Below are positions 54,034 to 63,965 of a stretch of 64,000 nucleotides of DNA, in pieces (within the stretch, counting starts at the first letter, position 1; each line of letters begins with the position of its first letter). Origin of the DNA: Bacillus sp. B15-48 (GTDB lineage Bacteria > Bacillota > Bacilli > Bacillales > Cytobacillaceae). Both the position numbers and the translations under genes were made by a program. The DNA lies in contig NZ_WOFU01000003.1 in assembly GCF_016879755.1 (NCBI RefSeq), positions 533,425-597,424 of the forward strand. The letters run 5' to 3'. The notes under the pieces are model-generated. The model was not told where the DNA came from. It did no database searches and saw nothing but the letters and a program-made list of their open reading frames with translations.

Positions 54034-55125
54034 AAACCCGCCCAATCCCTGTACAAACCAAATTAATCCGATAGTAATAATTAGTGCGGAGCTGGTAGAG
54101 ACAAAATATGGGAAGGGTTTGTATTTTCTTGCCCACACGAATAATGGAAAGACCAAGGCAATAATGGCAATCTGACCAACCTCCACGCCAATGTTGAAAA
54201 AGAGCAAGGAAGATGCAATGGTACTGCTAGAAAGTTCCATTTCTTGCAATATCCCAGAAAATCCAAATCCGTGGATGAGTCCGAATACGAGGGTAATGAG
54301 CCATCGTTTCTTGGACTCCCATTTGAAAAGGTTTTCTACAGCAACATAAATAATACTTAAATAGATAGCTGACTCTACTAATTGGTCGGGAAGGGAGACA
54401 ATCTCTAAAGTGGCAAGACCCAGTGTAATACTATGTCCAAGGGTAAATGCTGTGACCACCTCAATTACTCTTCCAAATGAAATGGCGGCGGGGAGAATCA
54501 GACATAGAACAAATAAAATGTGATCATAACCAGTGAGGATATGATCGAACCCAAGAAGGACATAGTTCCGTGCTTGCCGAAGCCAGTTATGTTCCCCAAT
54601 CACCATTTCCCGTTCTGCAATTGTGAAGGTGAACTCTTGAGTTCCCTTATCTCCATTAACGGTCGCAAAATTTATATGGGAACGGTTGATGTCATCTACA
54701 AGCAAGTCATATGAAATGCGAGTAGAGTCCCCTTTACATGGATATAAAAGTTCGAAATGAGCCAAAGGATGATTAGTATTCGCGATACTTACCTTTGTAT
54801 CAATGTGCTGAGGTTCGCAGATTAGTTCATCACGGTATACTCTCACTCCTGAGGTTATGTATTTCATCAGGTTCTCTTCGTTTTCTAATAATCTCTCTTC
54901 CAACTCTGCCGTAGAAAAAGAGGAATCAAAAATATCAAAAAAGCCGAACGCTTCGGCAAGTTCCTGATAATCTAGGGTTAGGTTTATTTGGACTTCTTCC
55001 GTTCCTTCTTGAATGTCCATATAGCCATAGCTAGTCACATGTGCGCTTGCATGGTTGGGTAAAAAGCTAGAAAGTAAAACGGTTAGTAAAAGTACGATCA
55101 TATGAATAGAAAATAATCGTTTCAT
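54031..55125 (-). CDS. HupE/UreJ-family membrane protein
   Basis: A 364-residue protein with a signal peptide (LLSSFLPNHASA) and an N-terminal extracellular domain (residues ~28-185, beta-rich). Six or seven helices follow. The family motif is in YVLLGFDHILTGYDHILFVLC (His-x3-Gly...His), and another is GLIHGFGFSGILQEM. HupE/UreJ proteins are linked to nickel or hydrogenase/urease accessory transport. Without hydrogenase or urease genes here, the role is uncertain. It is co-oriented with the phosphoesterase gene upstream. Confidence 0.82.
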   Translation of the reverse strand: MKRLFSIHMIVLLLTVLLSSFLPNHASAHVTSYGYMDIQEGTEEVQINLTLDYQELAEAFGFFDIFDSSFSTAELEERLLENEENLMKYITSGVRVYRDELICEPQHIDTKVSIANTNHPLAHFELLYPCKGDSTRISYDLLVDDINRSHINFATVNGDKGTQEFTFTIAEREMVIGEHNWLRQARNYVLLGFDHILTGYDHILFVLCLILPAAISFGRVIEVVTAFTLGHSITLGLATLEIVSLPDQLVESAIYLSIIYVAVENLFKWESKKRWLITLVFGLIHGFGFSGILQEMELSSSTIASSLLFFNIGVEVGQIAIIALVFPLFVWARKYKPFPYFVSTSSALIITIGLIWFVQGLGGF

Positions 55126-55271
55126 GGTAGATTCCTTCCTTTTAGTACTTTATTACAGAGTGCAAACCTCTACAGCACTTTTGCCTCTGATGTCAAACAC
55201 ATCGTAAATGGAGATGGAACATTTGCTCCACCTCCATCATTTTTTCGGATCAATGCTGATTTTGTTGGTAT

Positions 55272-56627
55272 TTAGTTAGCCTTTTTAATTTCTTTAATTT
55301 GCTTTTCTCCTGTCTGAGTTTTATTGATCTCAAAACCGTCGAACAATTCCCCAGTTGCCGTGTATGCCTCAAATGAGAGTTTATTTCCGTCCACTTTAAC
55401 TAGTTGGTAAAGTTGAGTATCTTTGATCGAGTCTTTCACTTTAGCTCCATTGTCATCCCAGTTTTTAGTAGTGAAGTCATACATCTTAGGACCAGAAACA
55501 GATACGACAAATACAGTATCACTCTTTGAGCTCATTGCTTTTGTTCCTTCTGCGACATTGCTAACCATACCGCGTGCATAGCTGTGATCATGCCCTTGTA
55601 GTACGAGGTCAACACTATATTTTTCAACAACAGGCAGCAATTTATCTCTGACTTCCACGTTGTCACGCCCTGGAGAGTTTGAGAAAATCGGGTGATGGTA
55701 GGTTAGAACCGTCCACTTATTTGGATTATTCTCCAATACTTCTTCAAGCCATACAATTTGCTTATCAAAGTCTGCTCCGCGAAGATTAGTATCAAGAGAA
55801 ATAATCCGCATCCCTTGATAGTCAGTGTAGTATACATTTTCTTGCATATCTGCTGGTCCATTTTCTGGTAGGGCAAACTGTGGACGCCAATATTGTGAAA
55901 GTCCTTTTTCCGCCCCTTTTACGATTTTTGAGTACTCATGGTTTCCTGGAGCCGGAATACTAGGGACCATTCCGTTGATCCATCCACCAGCTTCGTGCCA
56001 TTCACCCCATTGCTCATCTGAATCTCCTTGGTTAACTAAATCACCAGCATGGATAATGAAATCTGCCTCAGGAAGATCTGAGTAGGCATTACGAATTACA
56101 CGAGACCAGTGTTCTTTAATATTATTTTGTGCATCACCTAGATATAAGAATGAGAATGGGTCAGCTTTGTCAGATCCAGTAGTGAACTCAAACCATTCGC
56201 TCCAATTTGCGCCGTCACCCACGCGATATAAGTATTTTGTGTCTGGTTGGAGATCTTCGAAATTAACGGTGTGAAACTTTGAAGTGTATGCTTGATTCCC
56301 ATTCACTTCGCTGCTGCTTTCAGCATTAACCGTAATCGCTTTACTCTTAAATGCAGGTCCATCTTCTGCAACAGCAATCTGGGCTTGTGGAGTAGCGACA
56401 CTTACATCCGTACGCCAAGTAACCGCTTGAGTTGTAGCTGTGTCTCCTTTCCAGTTCAGAATAATCCGATCTGGGACAGGGGTAGGCTTGTACGTCTCAC
56501 CATCGGGATACTTTGTTGCGCTTAAATCAGCAAGTACGACATTCATTGCAGGGACTGCACCAACTAGTAGAGCAGATAATAGAAGTGTGCGAGACTTCGT
56601 GTTGCTAAACATTTTTTTTACATTCAT
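55272..56627 (-). CDS. secreted metallophosphoesterase, purple acid phosphatase-like
   Basis: A 451-residue exported protein with an N-terminal signal (residues 1-33), a fibronectin-like domain (residues ~50-150, typical N-domain of purple acid phosphatases) and a calcineurin-type metallophosphoesterase domain. Motifs are SFLYLGDAQNN, IIHAGDLVNQG, PAPGNHEY, TYHHPIF and LVLQGHDHSYARG. The usual purple Tyr in GDxxY is not evident (GDLVNQ), so the iron-phenolate colour centre may be absent. It could release phosphate from organic phosphates outside the cell. Confidence 0.85.
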   Translation of the reverse strand: MNVKKMFSNTKSRTLLLSALLVGAVPAMNVVLADLSATKYPDGETYKPTPVPDRIILNWKGDTATTQAVTWRTDVSVATPQAQIAVAEDGPAFKSKAITVNAESSSEVNGNQAYTSKFHTVNFEDLQPDTKYLYRVGDGANWSEWFEFTTGSDKADPFSFLYLGDAQNNIKEHWSRVIRNAYSDLPEADFIIHAGDLVNQGDSDEQWGEWHEAGGWINGMVPSIPAPGNHEYSKIVKGAEKGLSQYWRPQFALPENGPADMQENVYYTDYQGMRIISLDTNLRGADFDKQIVWLEEVLENNPNKWTVLTYHHPIFSNSPGRDNVEVRDKLLPVVEKYSVDLVLQGHDHSYARGMVSNVAEGTKAMSSKSDTVFVVSVSGPKMYDFTTKNWDDNGAKVKDSIKDTQLYQLVKVDGNKLSFEAYTATGELFDGFEINKTQTGEKQIKEIKKAN

Positions 56628-57111
56628 TCCTTTTCAGCTCCTAATTATTCAAAAGTTTGTACAAATAAAGAATAACTTGCTAGTTTATTAATCGAATGAA
56701 GTAGATGTAAGTTATTTGTAAATATTGTAAAAATAGTAATTTGCTACTATAAATTTTAAAATTTAGTTTAATAGAGCTAGATTCGTTATTCGTCAGTCAA
56801 AGAATTCATAGGGCTTTTATGGTAGTTCATGGATAATTTTGACGTGGTGTAGAGAAATAATAAAAACAAGAGAAAAATGCCTGATATGTAAGTATTTTTT
56901 TGTTTTGTTATTATTAGTGCTTTGTAAAGTACAGAAGGGCGGTTCTCCTGTTTGACTGAGTCATACGCTTTGCATTGAGGATATTGGTGATTATGGACTG
57001 TTTCTATGAATCTCATCTTTATGAGATGAAAGGAGAATCGATTGGTATCTACCGCAAACAAGGAAGTAGATGATACGTTCACGTGCCATTGGACGATACA
57101 AAAGAAAAAAA
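56628..57111. other. intergenic stretch upstream of nos/phosphoesterase boundary
   Basis: About 480 bases without a supportable gene. It is AT-rich with a promoter-like region for the phosphoesterase near 56650-56760. A short family D fragment (GGCGGTTCTCCTGTTTGAC) lies at 56938-56960. The 148-codon frame across it is composed largely of repeat sequence and was rejected. Confidence 0.5.
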
Positions 57112-57230
57112 CGAGGTCAGTCTCCCAGCGAAGTAAAGCGTTACTTCGTCGGGGGACTGACCACGTAGCCACCATAGCGTGGAATGGTAGGCAGATTAAA
57201 AGAAACGGCAGAACCGTCCCCGTGTTTCTC
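57112..57230. repeat. composite repeat: family A plus family D
   Basis: A family A copy (57112-57162) is followed by CACGTAGCCACCATAGCG...GGTAGGCAGATTAAAAG and then a family D hairpin half (AAACGGCAGAACCGTCCCCGTGTTTC). The same order and linker occur at 59970-60042. Confidence 0.85.
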
Positions 57231-57238
57231 ATACCTGA

Positions 57239-58306
57239 TTATTTATAAAAGAAATTAGGTGATTTTATTTCATTTTTATAGGGTTTATGAAAAATATGCG
57301 TTGCAGCCGGAGATAGTGGTGGGATCAGCCAAGTCCAGTCACCTGTAACAGGTCTACCCTTTGTCATTTCCCGCTCTTCAAATAATTTGAACTGCTGAGC
57401 AGCCGTGTGATGATCAACGATACTTACATCATCCTCTTTGTATGAATAAAGGACAGCAGCATTTAATTCGACCAATGCTCGATCTTTCCAAAGTGAACTG
57501 TTTCGGCTAATATCTAGCCCCATTAAAGAGGCAATTTGGGGAAGTATATTGTATCTTTGTTCATCCGCAAAATTTCTCGCGCCAATCTCGGTCCCCATAT
57601 ACCACCCATTAAATGGTGCTGCTTGGTAGTCAATCCCACCAATTTCTAACCGCATGCTTGAGATAATCGGAACAGCATACCACTTTAACTGTAAATCTTC
57701 AAAAAAGTCATATTCAGGATGACGGATTGGAATTTCAAGTATCAGCTCTTCCGGAATGTCAAAAACCTTTGGAGGCTGATCTCCAATTTGAAGGACAAGG
57801 GGCAATACATCAAAATGAGTTTTTTCTCCTTCCCATCCTAAACGCTGACATGTTTTTGTAAATTGAAGGGAGGCTGGGTCACCAATGATTCCATGTTCTG
57901 TTTTATAGCCTGCATAGCGTATCAATTGATGATTATGAATTTGAATCGAGCTTCGTTGTGTTTGAGGAAAAATCGAAATGGTAGGAAGAATCCGGCCGTT
58001 GTTCGTCGCGTACTCAATATGTTCAAGTAAGGCCTCCTTTATTTCTTCCTCCGTTTTTACTTGTCGTTTATCCTTCACATATAAGCTTTCCCAAAACAAC
58101 CTTCCGATGCAGCGATTACTATTGCGCCAAGCCATTTTTGCTCCATATTCAAGTTCTTCATAGGTGTGTTCGTAATACCCTTTCTCTTGAATGCATGCTT
58201 GGATTTCTCCCAACCTTATTTTAAGCTCATGTTCTGGTTTATTCGTTTCATTGTAAAAAGTACGGATGAATTCTTGTGCTTCTTGCCACATCTCTTTTTT
58301 CAACAT
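57239..58306 (-). CDS. nos: nitric oxide synthase oxygenase
   Basis: A 355-residue bacterial NOS oxygenase, lacking the reductase domain as in all Bacillus NOS. The haem ligand Cys is in [16 protein letters not shown] (residues ~59-74). The arginine-binding Glu is in [14 protein letters not shown], and [21 protein letters not shown] is at the dimer/pterin site. It oxidises L-arginine to NO and citrulline using a generic flavodoxin. NO in Bacillus protects from oxidative stress and antibiotics. Confidence 0.95.
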   Translation of the reverse strand: MLKKEMWQEAQEFIRTFYNETNKPEHELKIRLGEIQACIQEKGYYEHTYEELEYGAKMAWRNSNRCIGRLFWESLYVKDKRQVKTEEEIKEALLEHIEYATNNGRILPTISIFPQTQRSSIQIHNHQLIRYAGYKTEHGIIGDPASLQFTKTCQRLGWEGEKTHFDVLPLVLQIGDQPPKVFDIPEELILEIPIRHPEYDFFEDLQLKWYAVPIISSMRLEIGGIDYQAAPFNGWYMGTEIGARNFADEQRYNILPQIASLMGLDISRNSSLWKDRALVELNAAVLYSYKEDDVSIVDHHTAAQQFKLFEEREMTKGRPVTGDWTWLIPPLSPAATHIFHKPYKNEIKSPNFFYK

Positions 58307-58694
58307 ACATCCCCCTCAACCTTGGTACAAAAATGATACCATAATCACAAATAAGGGTCCAAAAACTTCCCATTCTTTATAAGCTATCCCTATCTTAGCG
58401 AACCTTCCCTCTATCCAATTACGATTAAAATTTTATAGCTTCGGACTTTAACAATTATATAGATCATCATCAAAAACCAGCTCCGATTGGAGACTGGTTT
58501 AGAATAGATTATGAGCGACTATCCTTATAGACAAACGCTTCCAATTTAAGTGCAATTTTTCACAATATCATTTGAAGAGGTTTATTCATACCCCTTTTCG
58601 CTGTTATTTAAAATTATGGGAGAAAAGAATACCAAAGTGGATTACACTCATAAGTCAATTTCAAATACTTTTTGGACAACTACGTAGTATAAAC
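58307..58694. other. intergenic region between nos and the aldo/keto reductase gene
   Basis: About 390 bases, AT-rich, no gene seen. It holds the nos promoter region and one intrinsic terminator for the aldo/keto reductase gene. Confidence 0.5.
58471..58505 (-). terminator. terminator of the aldo/keto reductase gene
   Basis: On the minus strand AAACCAG-TCTCCAATCGGAG-CTGGTTTTTG, with a GAGA-like inner stem. Confidence 0.75.
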
Positions 58695-59636
58695 TTAGAT
58701 GTTATTTAGAATCTCGTTAATGATGTTTAATTCTTCCTTAGATAAATTAATTTCGCTTGCTTGAACGTTTTCACGGATACGCTCTTTTCGTTTACCTCCC
58801 GGAATGACTGCGTCAACACCCTCTTGAGCAAGTAACCAAGCTAGCGCTAAGTTAGGAAGAGTTGTTTCTTTCTGAACAGAAAATTCTTTTAATTTTTCTA
58901 CTGTTTCAAGTGTTTTATTGAATTGTTCACCTTGGAATAAAGGAATTGATTGACGCCAATCTTGAGGGTCTAGCTTAGAATCTTCTGTGAATGCGCCTCC
59001 AAGCAACCCAAATGCCAGCGGACCATACGGAATAAACGAAATATTGTTTTCAATACAAAACGGTAATAATTCTACTTCCGCTGAACGATCTAGCATATTA
59101 TAAGGTGATTGTAGAACGGAAATATCGCCATTTGCATTTGCTTCTTTTAATTGCTCAAGTGATACATTCGAAATCCCAATTGCACGAATTTTCCCTTCCT
59201 CTTTTAATCGAGCTAACTCACCAATCGATTCCACAAAAGGCGTTTCATTATCTGGGAAGTGTAAATAATACAAATCCACATAGTCTAATTGCAACCTCTG
59301 TAAACTTTTCTCAATTGCTTCTCGTAAATATTCAGGGCGATTATCTGTTTTTACTGAACCATCTTCAAACCAATGTTGCGCTCCTTTTGTCGCGACCACA
59401 TAATCATCACGCTTAAATTCTTTTAATACTTCACCAACTAATTCTTCAGAACGACCAAGACCATAAATATCAGCTGTATCAATAAAGTTTACCCCAATAT
59501 TTAATGCTTCTTTTACAAGTTCTTTTCCATCTTCTTCATTTATATTTTGAAACAAATTATGCCCACCAACTGCATTTGTACCAAGTCCGATTACTGATGC
59601 TTCAAGAATAGATTTTTTTAATTTTGTATATTTCAT
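58695..59636 (-). CDS. aldo/keto reductase
   Basis: A 313-residue NADPH-dependent reductase with the family TIM barrel. FIDTADIYGLGRSEELVGEVL carries the catalytic Asp and Tyr, VVATKGAQHW carries the Lys and DLYYLHFPDN the His. The C-terminal NADPH loop is VIPGGKRKERIRENV. I start at ATG 59636 (AGGGAGG upstream) rather than the earlier 59672 codon. The substrate is unknown. Confidence 0.92.
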   Translation of the reverse strand: MKYTKLKKSILEASVIGLGTNAVGGHNLFQNINEEDGKELVKEALNIGVNFIDTADIYGLGRSEELVGEVLKEFKRDDYVVATKGAQHWFEDGSVKTDNRPEYLREAIEKSLQRLQLDYVDLYYLHFPDNETPFVESIGELARLKEEGKIRAIGISNVSLEQLKEANANGDISVLQSPYNMLDRSAEVELLPFCIENNISFIPYGPLAFGLLGGAFTEDSKLDPQDWRQSIPLFQGEQFNKTLETVEKLKEFSVQKETTLPNLALAWLLAQEGVDAVIPGGKRKERIRENVQASEINLSKEELNIINEILNNI

Positions 59637-59888
59637 TGTCTGTTCCTCCCTAATATTGATTAGTTCTATCATAGTTTCTAAAAATAAAACTCACAAATTT
59701 CTTTGAACAAGTTTCAAATAATGAAACTGTTTTTGTATTTTTTGAGTGAAAAAAGTATCTATACTATTGGAGACTGATGTGGTGAAATGGCACAAAATGA
59801 AGGATCGACATTAAAAAAGGACTTCTATTGTTAGAATTAGTATAACAATAAAGGCATTAAGTTAAGAGAAGTGGCGGACGAACTCAAA

Positions 59889-60042
59889 GCGTAGGGACGT
59901 ATCCTACGCTTCCTCCAGAACCATAATTTTTTTCCAATAAGAAGCACAGGGTACGGTCCCCATGCTTCCCCGTCGGTGGACTGACCCCATAGCCACTGGT
60001 AGGGAGATTAAAAGAAACAGCAGAACCGTCCCGGTGTTTCTT
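59889..60042. repeat. composite repeat: family C, A fragment and D
   Basis: GCGTAGGGACGTATCCTACGC...GAAGCACAGGGTACGGTCCCC (family C, 59889-59968), then CGTCGGTGGACTGACCCC (end of a family A copy, 59970-59988), then AGCCACTGGTAGGGAGATTA and AAAGAAACAGCAGAACCGTCCCGG (family D). Confidence 0.85.
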
Positions 60043-60119
60043 AATTTTGAACATAATTCCAGTTCTGTTGTTAAATACTAAACCTGCCAATGAATTTTTG
60101 GATAGGGTTAGGTGGAGAT

Positions 60120-61643
60120 ATGTTTAGAGTGAGGAGAGTACGGAAGCAACCTGATAAAAGGTATGAAACGGTAGAAAAAACGATAAATGAAATATTTGCA
60201 AAAGCGAAGAAATCAAGCGATTTTACTACGATTACTCCATTGGAAAAGAATCATCCCTTACAAATCTGTTTTTATCAAACATTGATTGATCCGAATATCT
60301 TTCAACAATCTGTTTTGCCTTCTTTAAAGGAAAATGCTTCTGAGATAAAAAAGCTTTCTGATTTAAAAAAGTTTGTTCCCATTGAAGATATCAAAATCAT
60401 AAAAGATCCCATTGAGGTTGATAAAGCCCTTTACGACGGGCATGTTGTCGTCTATTTTAAAGACAAAATGGAGGAATACGCTCTCCTAGATATTAGTTAT
60501 CCTCGATTGGGGCAACGAGAAACAAATGATACCCAAAATGAATTTAGTGTGATTGGACCAAAAATTGGTTTTATTGAGGACCTTTCGACAAATCTTCATT
60601 TAGTTAGAGAACATCTGAGTACTTCGGATCTTATTTTTGAAGAAATCGTCGTTGGTACAAGATCGCAGACGAAGGTCGTAGTTGCACACTTAGATGGGGT
60701 GACCAATAAAGAATATGTAAATACGGCAAAACAGCGGCTTAAGGATCTAGATACCGATGTCTCCTTTGACAATACACAACTAGAACAATTGATTTCTGAC
60801 AATAGCAAATCGCCTTTTCCTACATATATAACGACAGAACGTGTAGACAGGGCGGTAGGAGCACTTGTGCAAGGGCAAGTTGTTCTCATAAGTGATAAAT
60901 CTTCCTATGCTATAATCGCACCGGCAACGTTAATGGAGTTTTTTTCAAACCCAGAAGATTTTTACTTGCCAACCATCATTGCGTCGTTTTTTAAATTGAT
61001 TCGGGTCTTTGGTGTGTTGTTTTCCATTTTTGCAACTGCCTTTTATGTTGCGATTCTAACTTTTCACTTTGAAGTTGTACCCAAGGATTTATTAGGTCCG
61101 ATTATTTTTTCGCGGGCGAACGTTCCTTTCCCGCCGGTCGTAGAAGTATTATTTTTAGAAGTGACCATTGACCTGTTGCGCGAAGCAGGAGCGAGACTGC
61201 CAACGAAAATTGGACAAACGCTTGGGATTGTTGGTGCAATCGTCATTGGTCAGGCGACAGTTGAAGCGGCGCTTACGAGTACTATTTTACTCATTATCGT
61301 CGCACTTGCAGCGCTCACTTCCTTTACAACACCGATTTATAAAATGTCTAATGCGGTCCGGCTATTACGGTACCCTTTTATCTTGCTTGCAAGTTTTTGG
61401 GGCGGCTTAGGGATTTATGTAGGACTTATTTTATTAATCGCCCATTTAGCTCGATTAAAATCATTAGGAGTCCCATTTCTACTCCCATTGTATCCGTACC
61501 GAAAGGGTGGAGTTGCTGCTTCCTTTATAAGATCGCCTTATACTAAAATCGATAAGCGTCCGTGGTATTTGCGTCCTTTAAGTGTAAAGAAATATTCTCC
61601 GGTTGAGAAAAATGACCCTGATGAAGGGCTGAATAGTGAATAA
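60120..61643 (+). CDS. GerA-family spore germination protein, A subunit
   Basis: A 507-residue germinant-receptor A protein. I start at the ATG at 60120 (AGGTGGAG upstream) rather than the frame's first ATG. The N-terminal part (residues ~20-265) is a soluble, cytoplasmic/receptor domain with LVREHLSTSDLIFEEIVVGTRSQTKV. It is followed by membrane helices from about 290, with FPPVVEVLFLEVTIDLLREAGARLPTKIGQ and GQATVEAALTSTILLIIVALAALTSF. The protein sits in the inner spore membrane as part of an A-B-C receptor that senses nutrient germinants. Confidence 0.92.
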   Translation: MFRVRRVRKQPDKRYETVEKTINEIFAKAKKSSDFTTITPLEKNHPLQICFYQTLIDPNIFQQSVLPSLKENASEIKKLSDLKKFVPIEDIKIIKDPIEVDKALYDGHVVVYFKDKMEEYALLDISYPRLGQRETNDTQNEFSVIGPKIGFIEDLSTNLHLVREHLSTSDLIFEEIVVGTRSQTKVVVAHLDGVTNKEYVNTAKQRLKDLDTDVSFDNTQLEQLISDNSKSPFPTYITTERVDRAVGALVQGQVVLISDKSSYAIIAPATLMEFFSNPEDFYLPTIIASFFKLIRVFGVLFSIFATAFYVAILTFHFEVVPKDLLGPIIFSRANVPFPPVVEVLFLEVTIDLLREAGARLPTKIGQTLGIVGAIVIGQATVEAALTSTILLIIVALAALTSFTTPIYKMSNAVRLLRYPFILLASFWGGLGIYVGLILLIAHLARLKSLGVPFLLPLYPYRKGGVAASFIRSPYTKIDKRPWYLRPLSVKKYSPVEKNDPDEGLNSE

Positions 61644-61668
61644 TTAATAGATGAAGGCTGGATATAAA

Positions 61669-62763
61669 ATGAAAAAAGGACGAAAGAGTCACATTTTCTT
61701 CTTACTATTGGTATGTGTCGTTGTACTTATTGGCTGCGCCAGAACAAAAATTATTGACAAAATTAGTATTATCCATGCGTTTGGGTTCGATCAAGCAGAC
61801 AATGATGAAATCATCGGAACAGCGTTATTCCCTGATTACACAAAAAGCAAAGCTGCTGATCAAATTCATTTTTTAGAAGAACAAGCAGCTACTGCATCTT
61901 TGGTTGTATCAAAAATGGCAGCACATACGAGTACACCAATTGAAATCCCTAAAATTGGGGTGTTATTATTCGGGAATGGCTATGCTGAAGCTGGCGTCAG
62001 CGATATGGTCAAACGACTAGTAATGACCCCTCAGCTCGGAACAAATATCCAAATTGCTGCCTCTACTCATTCGGCAAAGGAAACGTTAAACACATTTAAA
62101 AACGAGAAATCACTTACGTTAGCTGAACGGTTAGAGCATAATATGCAAGGACAACACTTACCGATCATGAACCTGCATGTTTTTTTAAATCACTTTTATG
62201 GGGAAGGAATGGATGCTTATGTTCCGATGCTCACGATCGATGCAAAAGATCAGATTAGTATTGAAGGGCTGGGGATATTTAAGGGCGACAAATTAAAGCT
62301 TCATTTAAATCCAGAACAATCGACTATATTCTCAATTATTAAGGATAAACGGACACGAACAACATATAAAATCGAGCTTGATAACGAGAAGAACCGGGGA
62401 GAAATTCTCATTGTACGAACCGAAAAAACGAAAAGTCATTGGGATTGGGATCAGGAGAAACAGCAATTAAATCTGCGTGTAAAATTAAAAATGGCCCTAA
62501 CTCAGTATCCAGATCGATTTGATGTTGAAAATCCGGACGATGTTAGGGAAATCACGAAAATAGTTGTTGGGAATTTAGAAAAAGGGATGAAAGACTTATT
62601 AGCAACCTTTAAGGAAAATGAAGTCGATCCAATTGGAATTGGTAATATCGTGCGCTCAAAGGATATAACTTGGGATGTAGAATCCTTTTATAAGCAATAT
62701 CCTACCTTGCCGATTCATGTAAATGTAGATTTAGAAATTATACATTCTGGCCTTGAAGGCTAA
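61669..62763 (+). CDS. Ger(x)C-family germination lipoprotein, C subunit
   Basis: A 364-residue protein with a signal peptide and lipobox (VVVLIGCART). The family marks are IIDKISIIHAFGFDQADNDEIIG, HTSTPIEIPKIGVLLFGNGYAE, and a final FYKQYPTLPIHVNVDLEI. ATG 61669 is preferred because AAGG lies upstream. It follows the A-subunit gene by 25 bases. Confidence 0.9.
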   Translation: MKKGRKSHIFFLLLVCVVVLIGCARTKIIDKISIIHAFGFDQADNDEIIGTALFPDYTKSKAADQIHFLEEQAATASLVVSKMAAHTSTPIEIPKIGVLLFGNGYAEAGVSDMVKRLVMTPQLGTNIQIAASTHSAKETLNTFKNEKSLTLAERLEHNMQGQHLPIMNLHVFLNHFYGEGMDAYVPMLTIDAKDQISIEGLGIFKGDKLKLHLNPEQSTIFSIIKDKRTRTTYKIELDNEKNRGEILIVRTEKTKSHWDWDQEKQQLNLRVKLKMALTQYPDRFDVENPDDVREITKIVVGNLEKGMKDLLATFKENEVDPIGIGNIVRSKDITWDVESFYKQYPTLPIHVNVDLEIIHSGLEG

Positions 62764-62781
62764 TTTTAGGATGGGTTTTTG

Positions 62782-63897
62782 ATGAACTCAATAGTAAAAG
62801 AAAATAAAATGGTATCACCCTATTTTCTGTTTTTTTTGATCCATTCCGCCCAAACTGGGATTTTTGTTTTATCCTTTCAGTCAAAAATCAGCAAGGGAGC
62901 AGGCCATACTGCCTGGATTTCTATACTCGTATTAGGTTTGATGATGCATGTGATTTTCTTGATGATGCTAACTATTTTAAAACAATCCAGTGCTGGAGAT
63001 ATCCTCTCTTTTCATAGGGATATTTTTGGAAAGTTTATTGGTGGGATGTTAAATCTCATCTTGGCGGCCTATTTTTCGGTAGCAAGTATATTCACCTTTT
63101 ATTCCTATATCGATATTCTCCAAGTTTGGGTTTTTGATGCGATAGATAGTTGGGAGTTCACATTGCTTCTTCTTGTTCCTGTTTTTTACATTGTGGCGGG
63201 AGGATTTAGGATTATAACGTCCATCGCTTTCTGGGGTGTCATCATTCCTAGCTTTATGCTGCTTTCATTATTATATTTCCTTAATTATGTTGAGTTTTCC
63301 TATCTCCAGCCGCTCTTTCAATATGGAGTGAAAGACCATTTCACCTCTGTTAAAGAAGCCGCCAAGATTTACCTAGGATTTGAGCCTGTACTCGTATTTT
63401 TTCCTTTCATTAAAGATAGACAAAGTTCTCAAAAATGGGGACACTTAGCCTTATTATGGACAACTTTTCTATATACGTTGCTTACTCTTCTTACGTTTAT
63501 GCTTTTTACCCAAGGAAAGCTGGAACAATTAACATGGCCTACTTTAACGATGATTAAAATCATAAAGTTTCCCTTCATCGAACGATTTGAGTTTATCTTT
63601 GTTTTCACGTGGCTATTAGTGGTGATGCCGGTGATCTGTATTTATTTATGGTGTGCGATTCGGTCAATTAAATTGACGATCCCAAAAATAAAACCGACGT
63701 ATATTTTAATTGCCTTACTTATTGTGTTTTATTATGTGAATAGTCAACTTATCGGAATAGAAGTTTCGCATCTTCTAGCCCGAATCGTTAGGAATAGTGG
63801 ACTCATCTTCCTCTTCGCCTACATACCATTCCTGTTTACAATAGCTGTTGTGAGGAAAAAGTTAAAAAAAGGAAAAAAAGGTTCAGTTCCCCAGTGA
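62782..63897 (+). CDS. GerB-type spore germination permease, B subunit
   Basis: A 371-residue membrane protein with ten helices (APC superfamily, GerAB/YndE family). FFLIHSAQTGIFVLSFQSKI, YLGFEPVLVFFPFIKDRQ and VVMPVICIYLWCAIRSIK are typical. The start is ATG 62782 with AGGATGG upstream. The C-terminus ends in GSVPQ, where the last codons and the stop lie in a family A repeat (GTTCAGTTCCCCAGTGA). The subunit order here is A-C-B. Confidence 0.9.
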   Translation: MNSIVKENKMVSPYFLFFLIHSAQTGIFVLSFQSKISKGAGHTAWISILVLGLMMHVIFLMMLTILKQSSAGDILSFHRDIFGKFIGGMLNLILAAYFSVASIFTFYSYIDILQVWVFDAIDSWEFTLLLLVPVFYIVAGGFRIITSIAFWGVIIPSFMLLSLLYFLNYVEFSYLQPLFQYGVKDHFTSVKEAAKIYLGFEPVLVFFPFIKDRQSSQKWGHLALLWTTFLYTLLTLLTFMLFTQGKLEQLTWPTLTMIKIIKFPFIERFEFIFVFTWLLVVMPVICIYLWCAIRSIKLTIPKIKPTYILIALLIVFYYVNSQLIGIEVSHLLARIVRNSGLIFLFAYIPFLFTIAVVRKKLKKGKKGSVPQ

Positions 63898-63965
63898 AGT
63901 AAGGGGGGTTTTGGGCAGTCCCCCGGCGTAGTAAAGCGTTACTTCATTGGGGGACCGGTACCAAA
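63881..63965. repeat. family A palindromic repeat, rearranged copy
   Basis: CAGTTCCCCAGTGAAGTAAGG (a truncated left arm) is followed by a complete copy CAGTCCCCCGGCGTAGTAAAG...ACTTCATTGGGGGACCGG. It begins within the last codons of the germination permease gene. Confidence 0.85.

Noticed and set aside
56786..57232. Minus-strand frame of 148 codons upstream of nos
   Set aside because: Most of it is translation of the composite palindromic repeat; no ribosome site.
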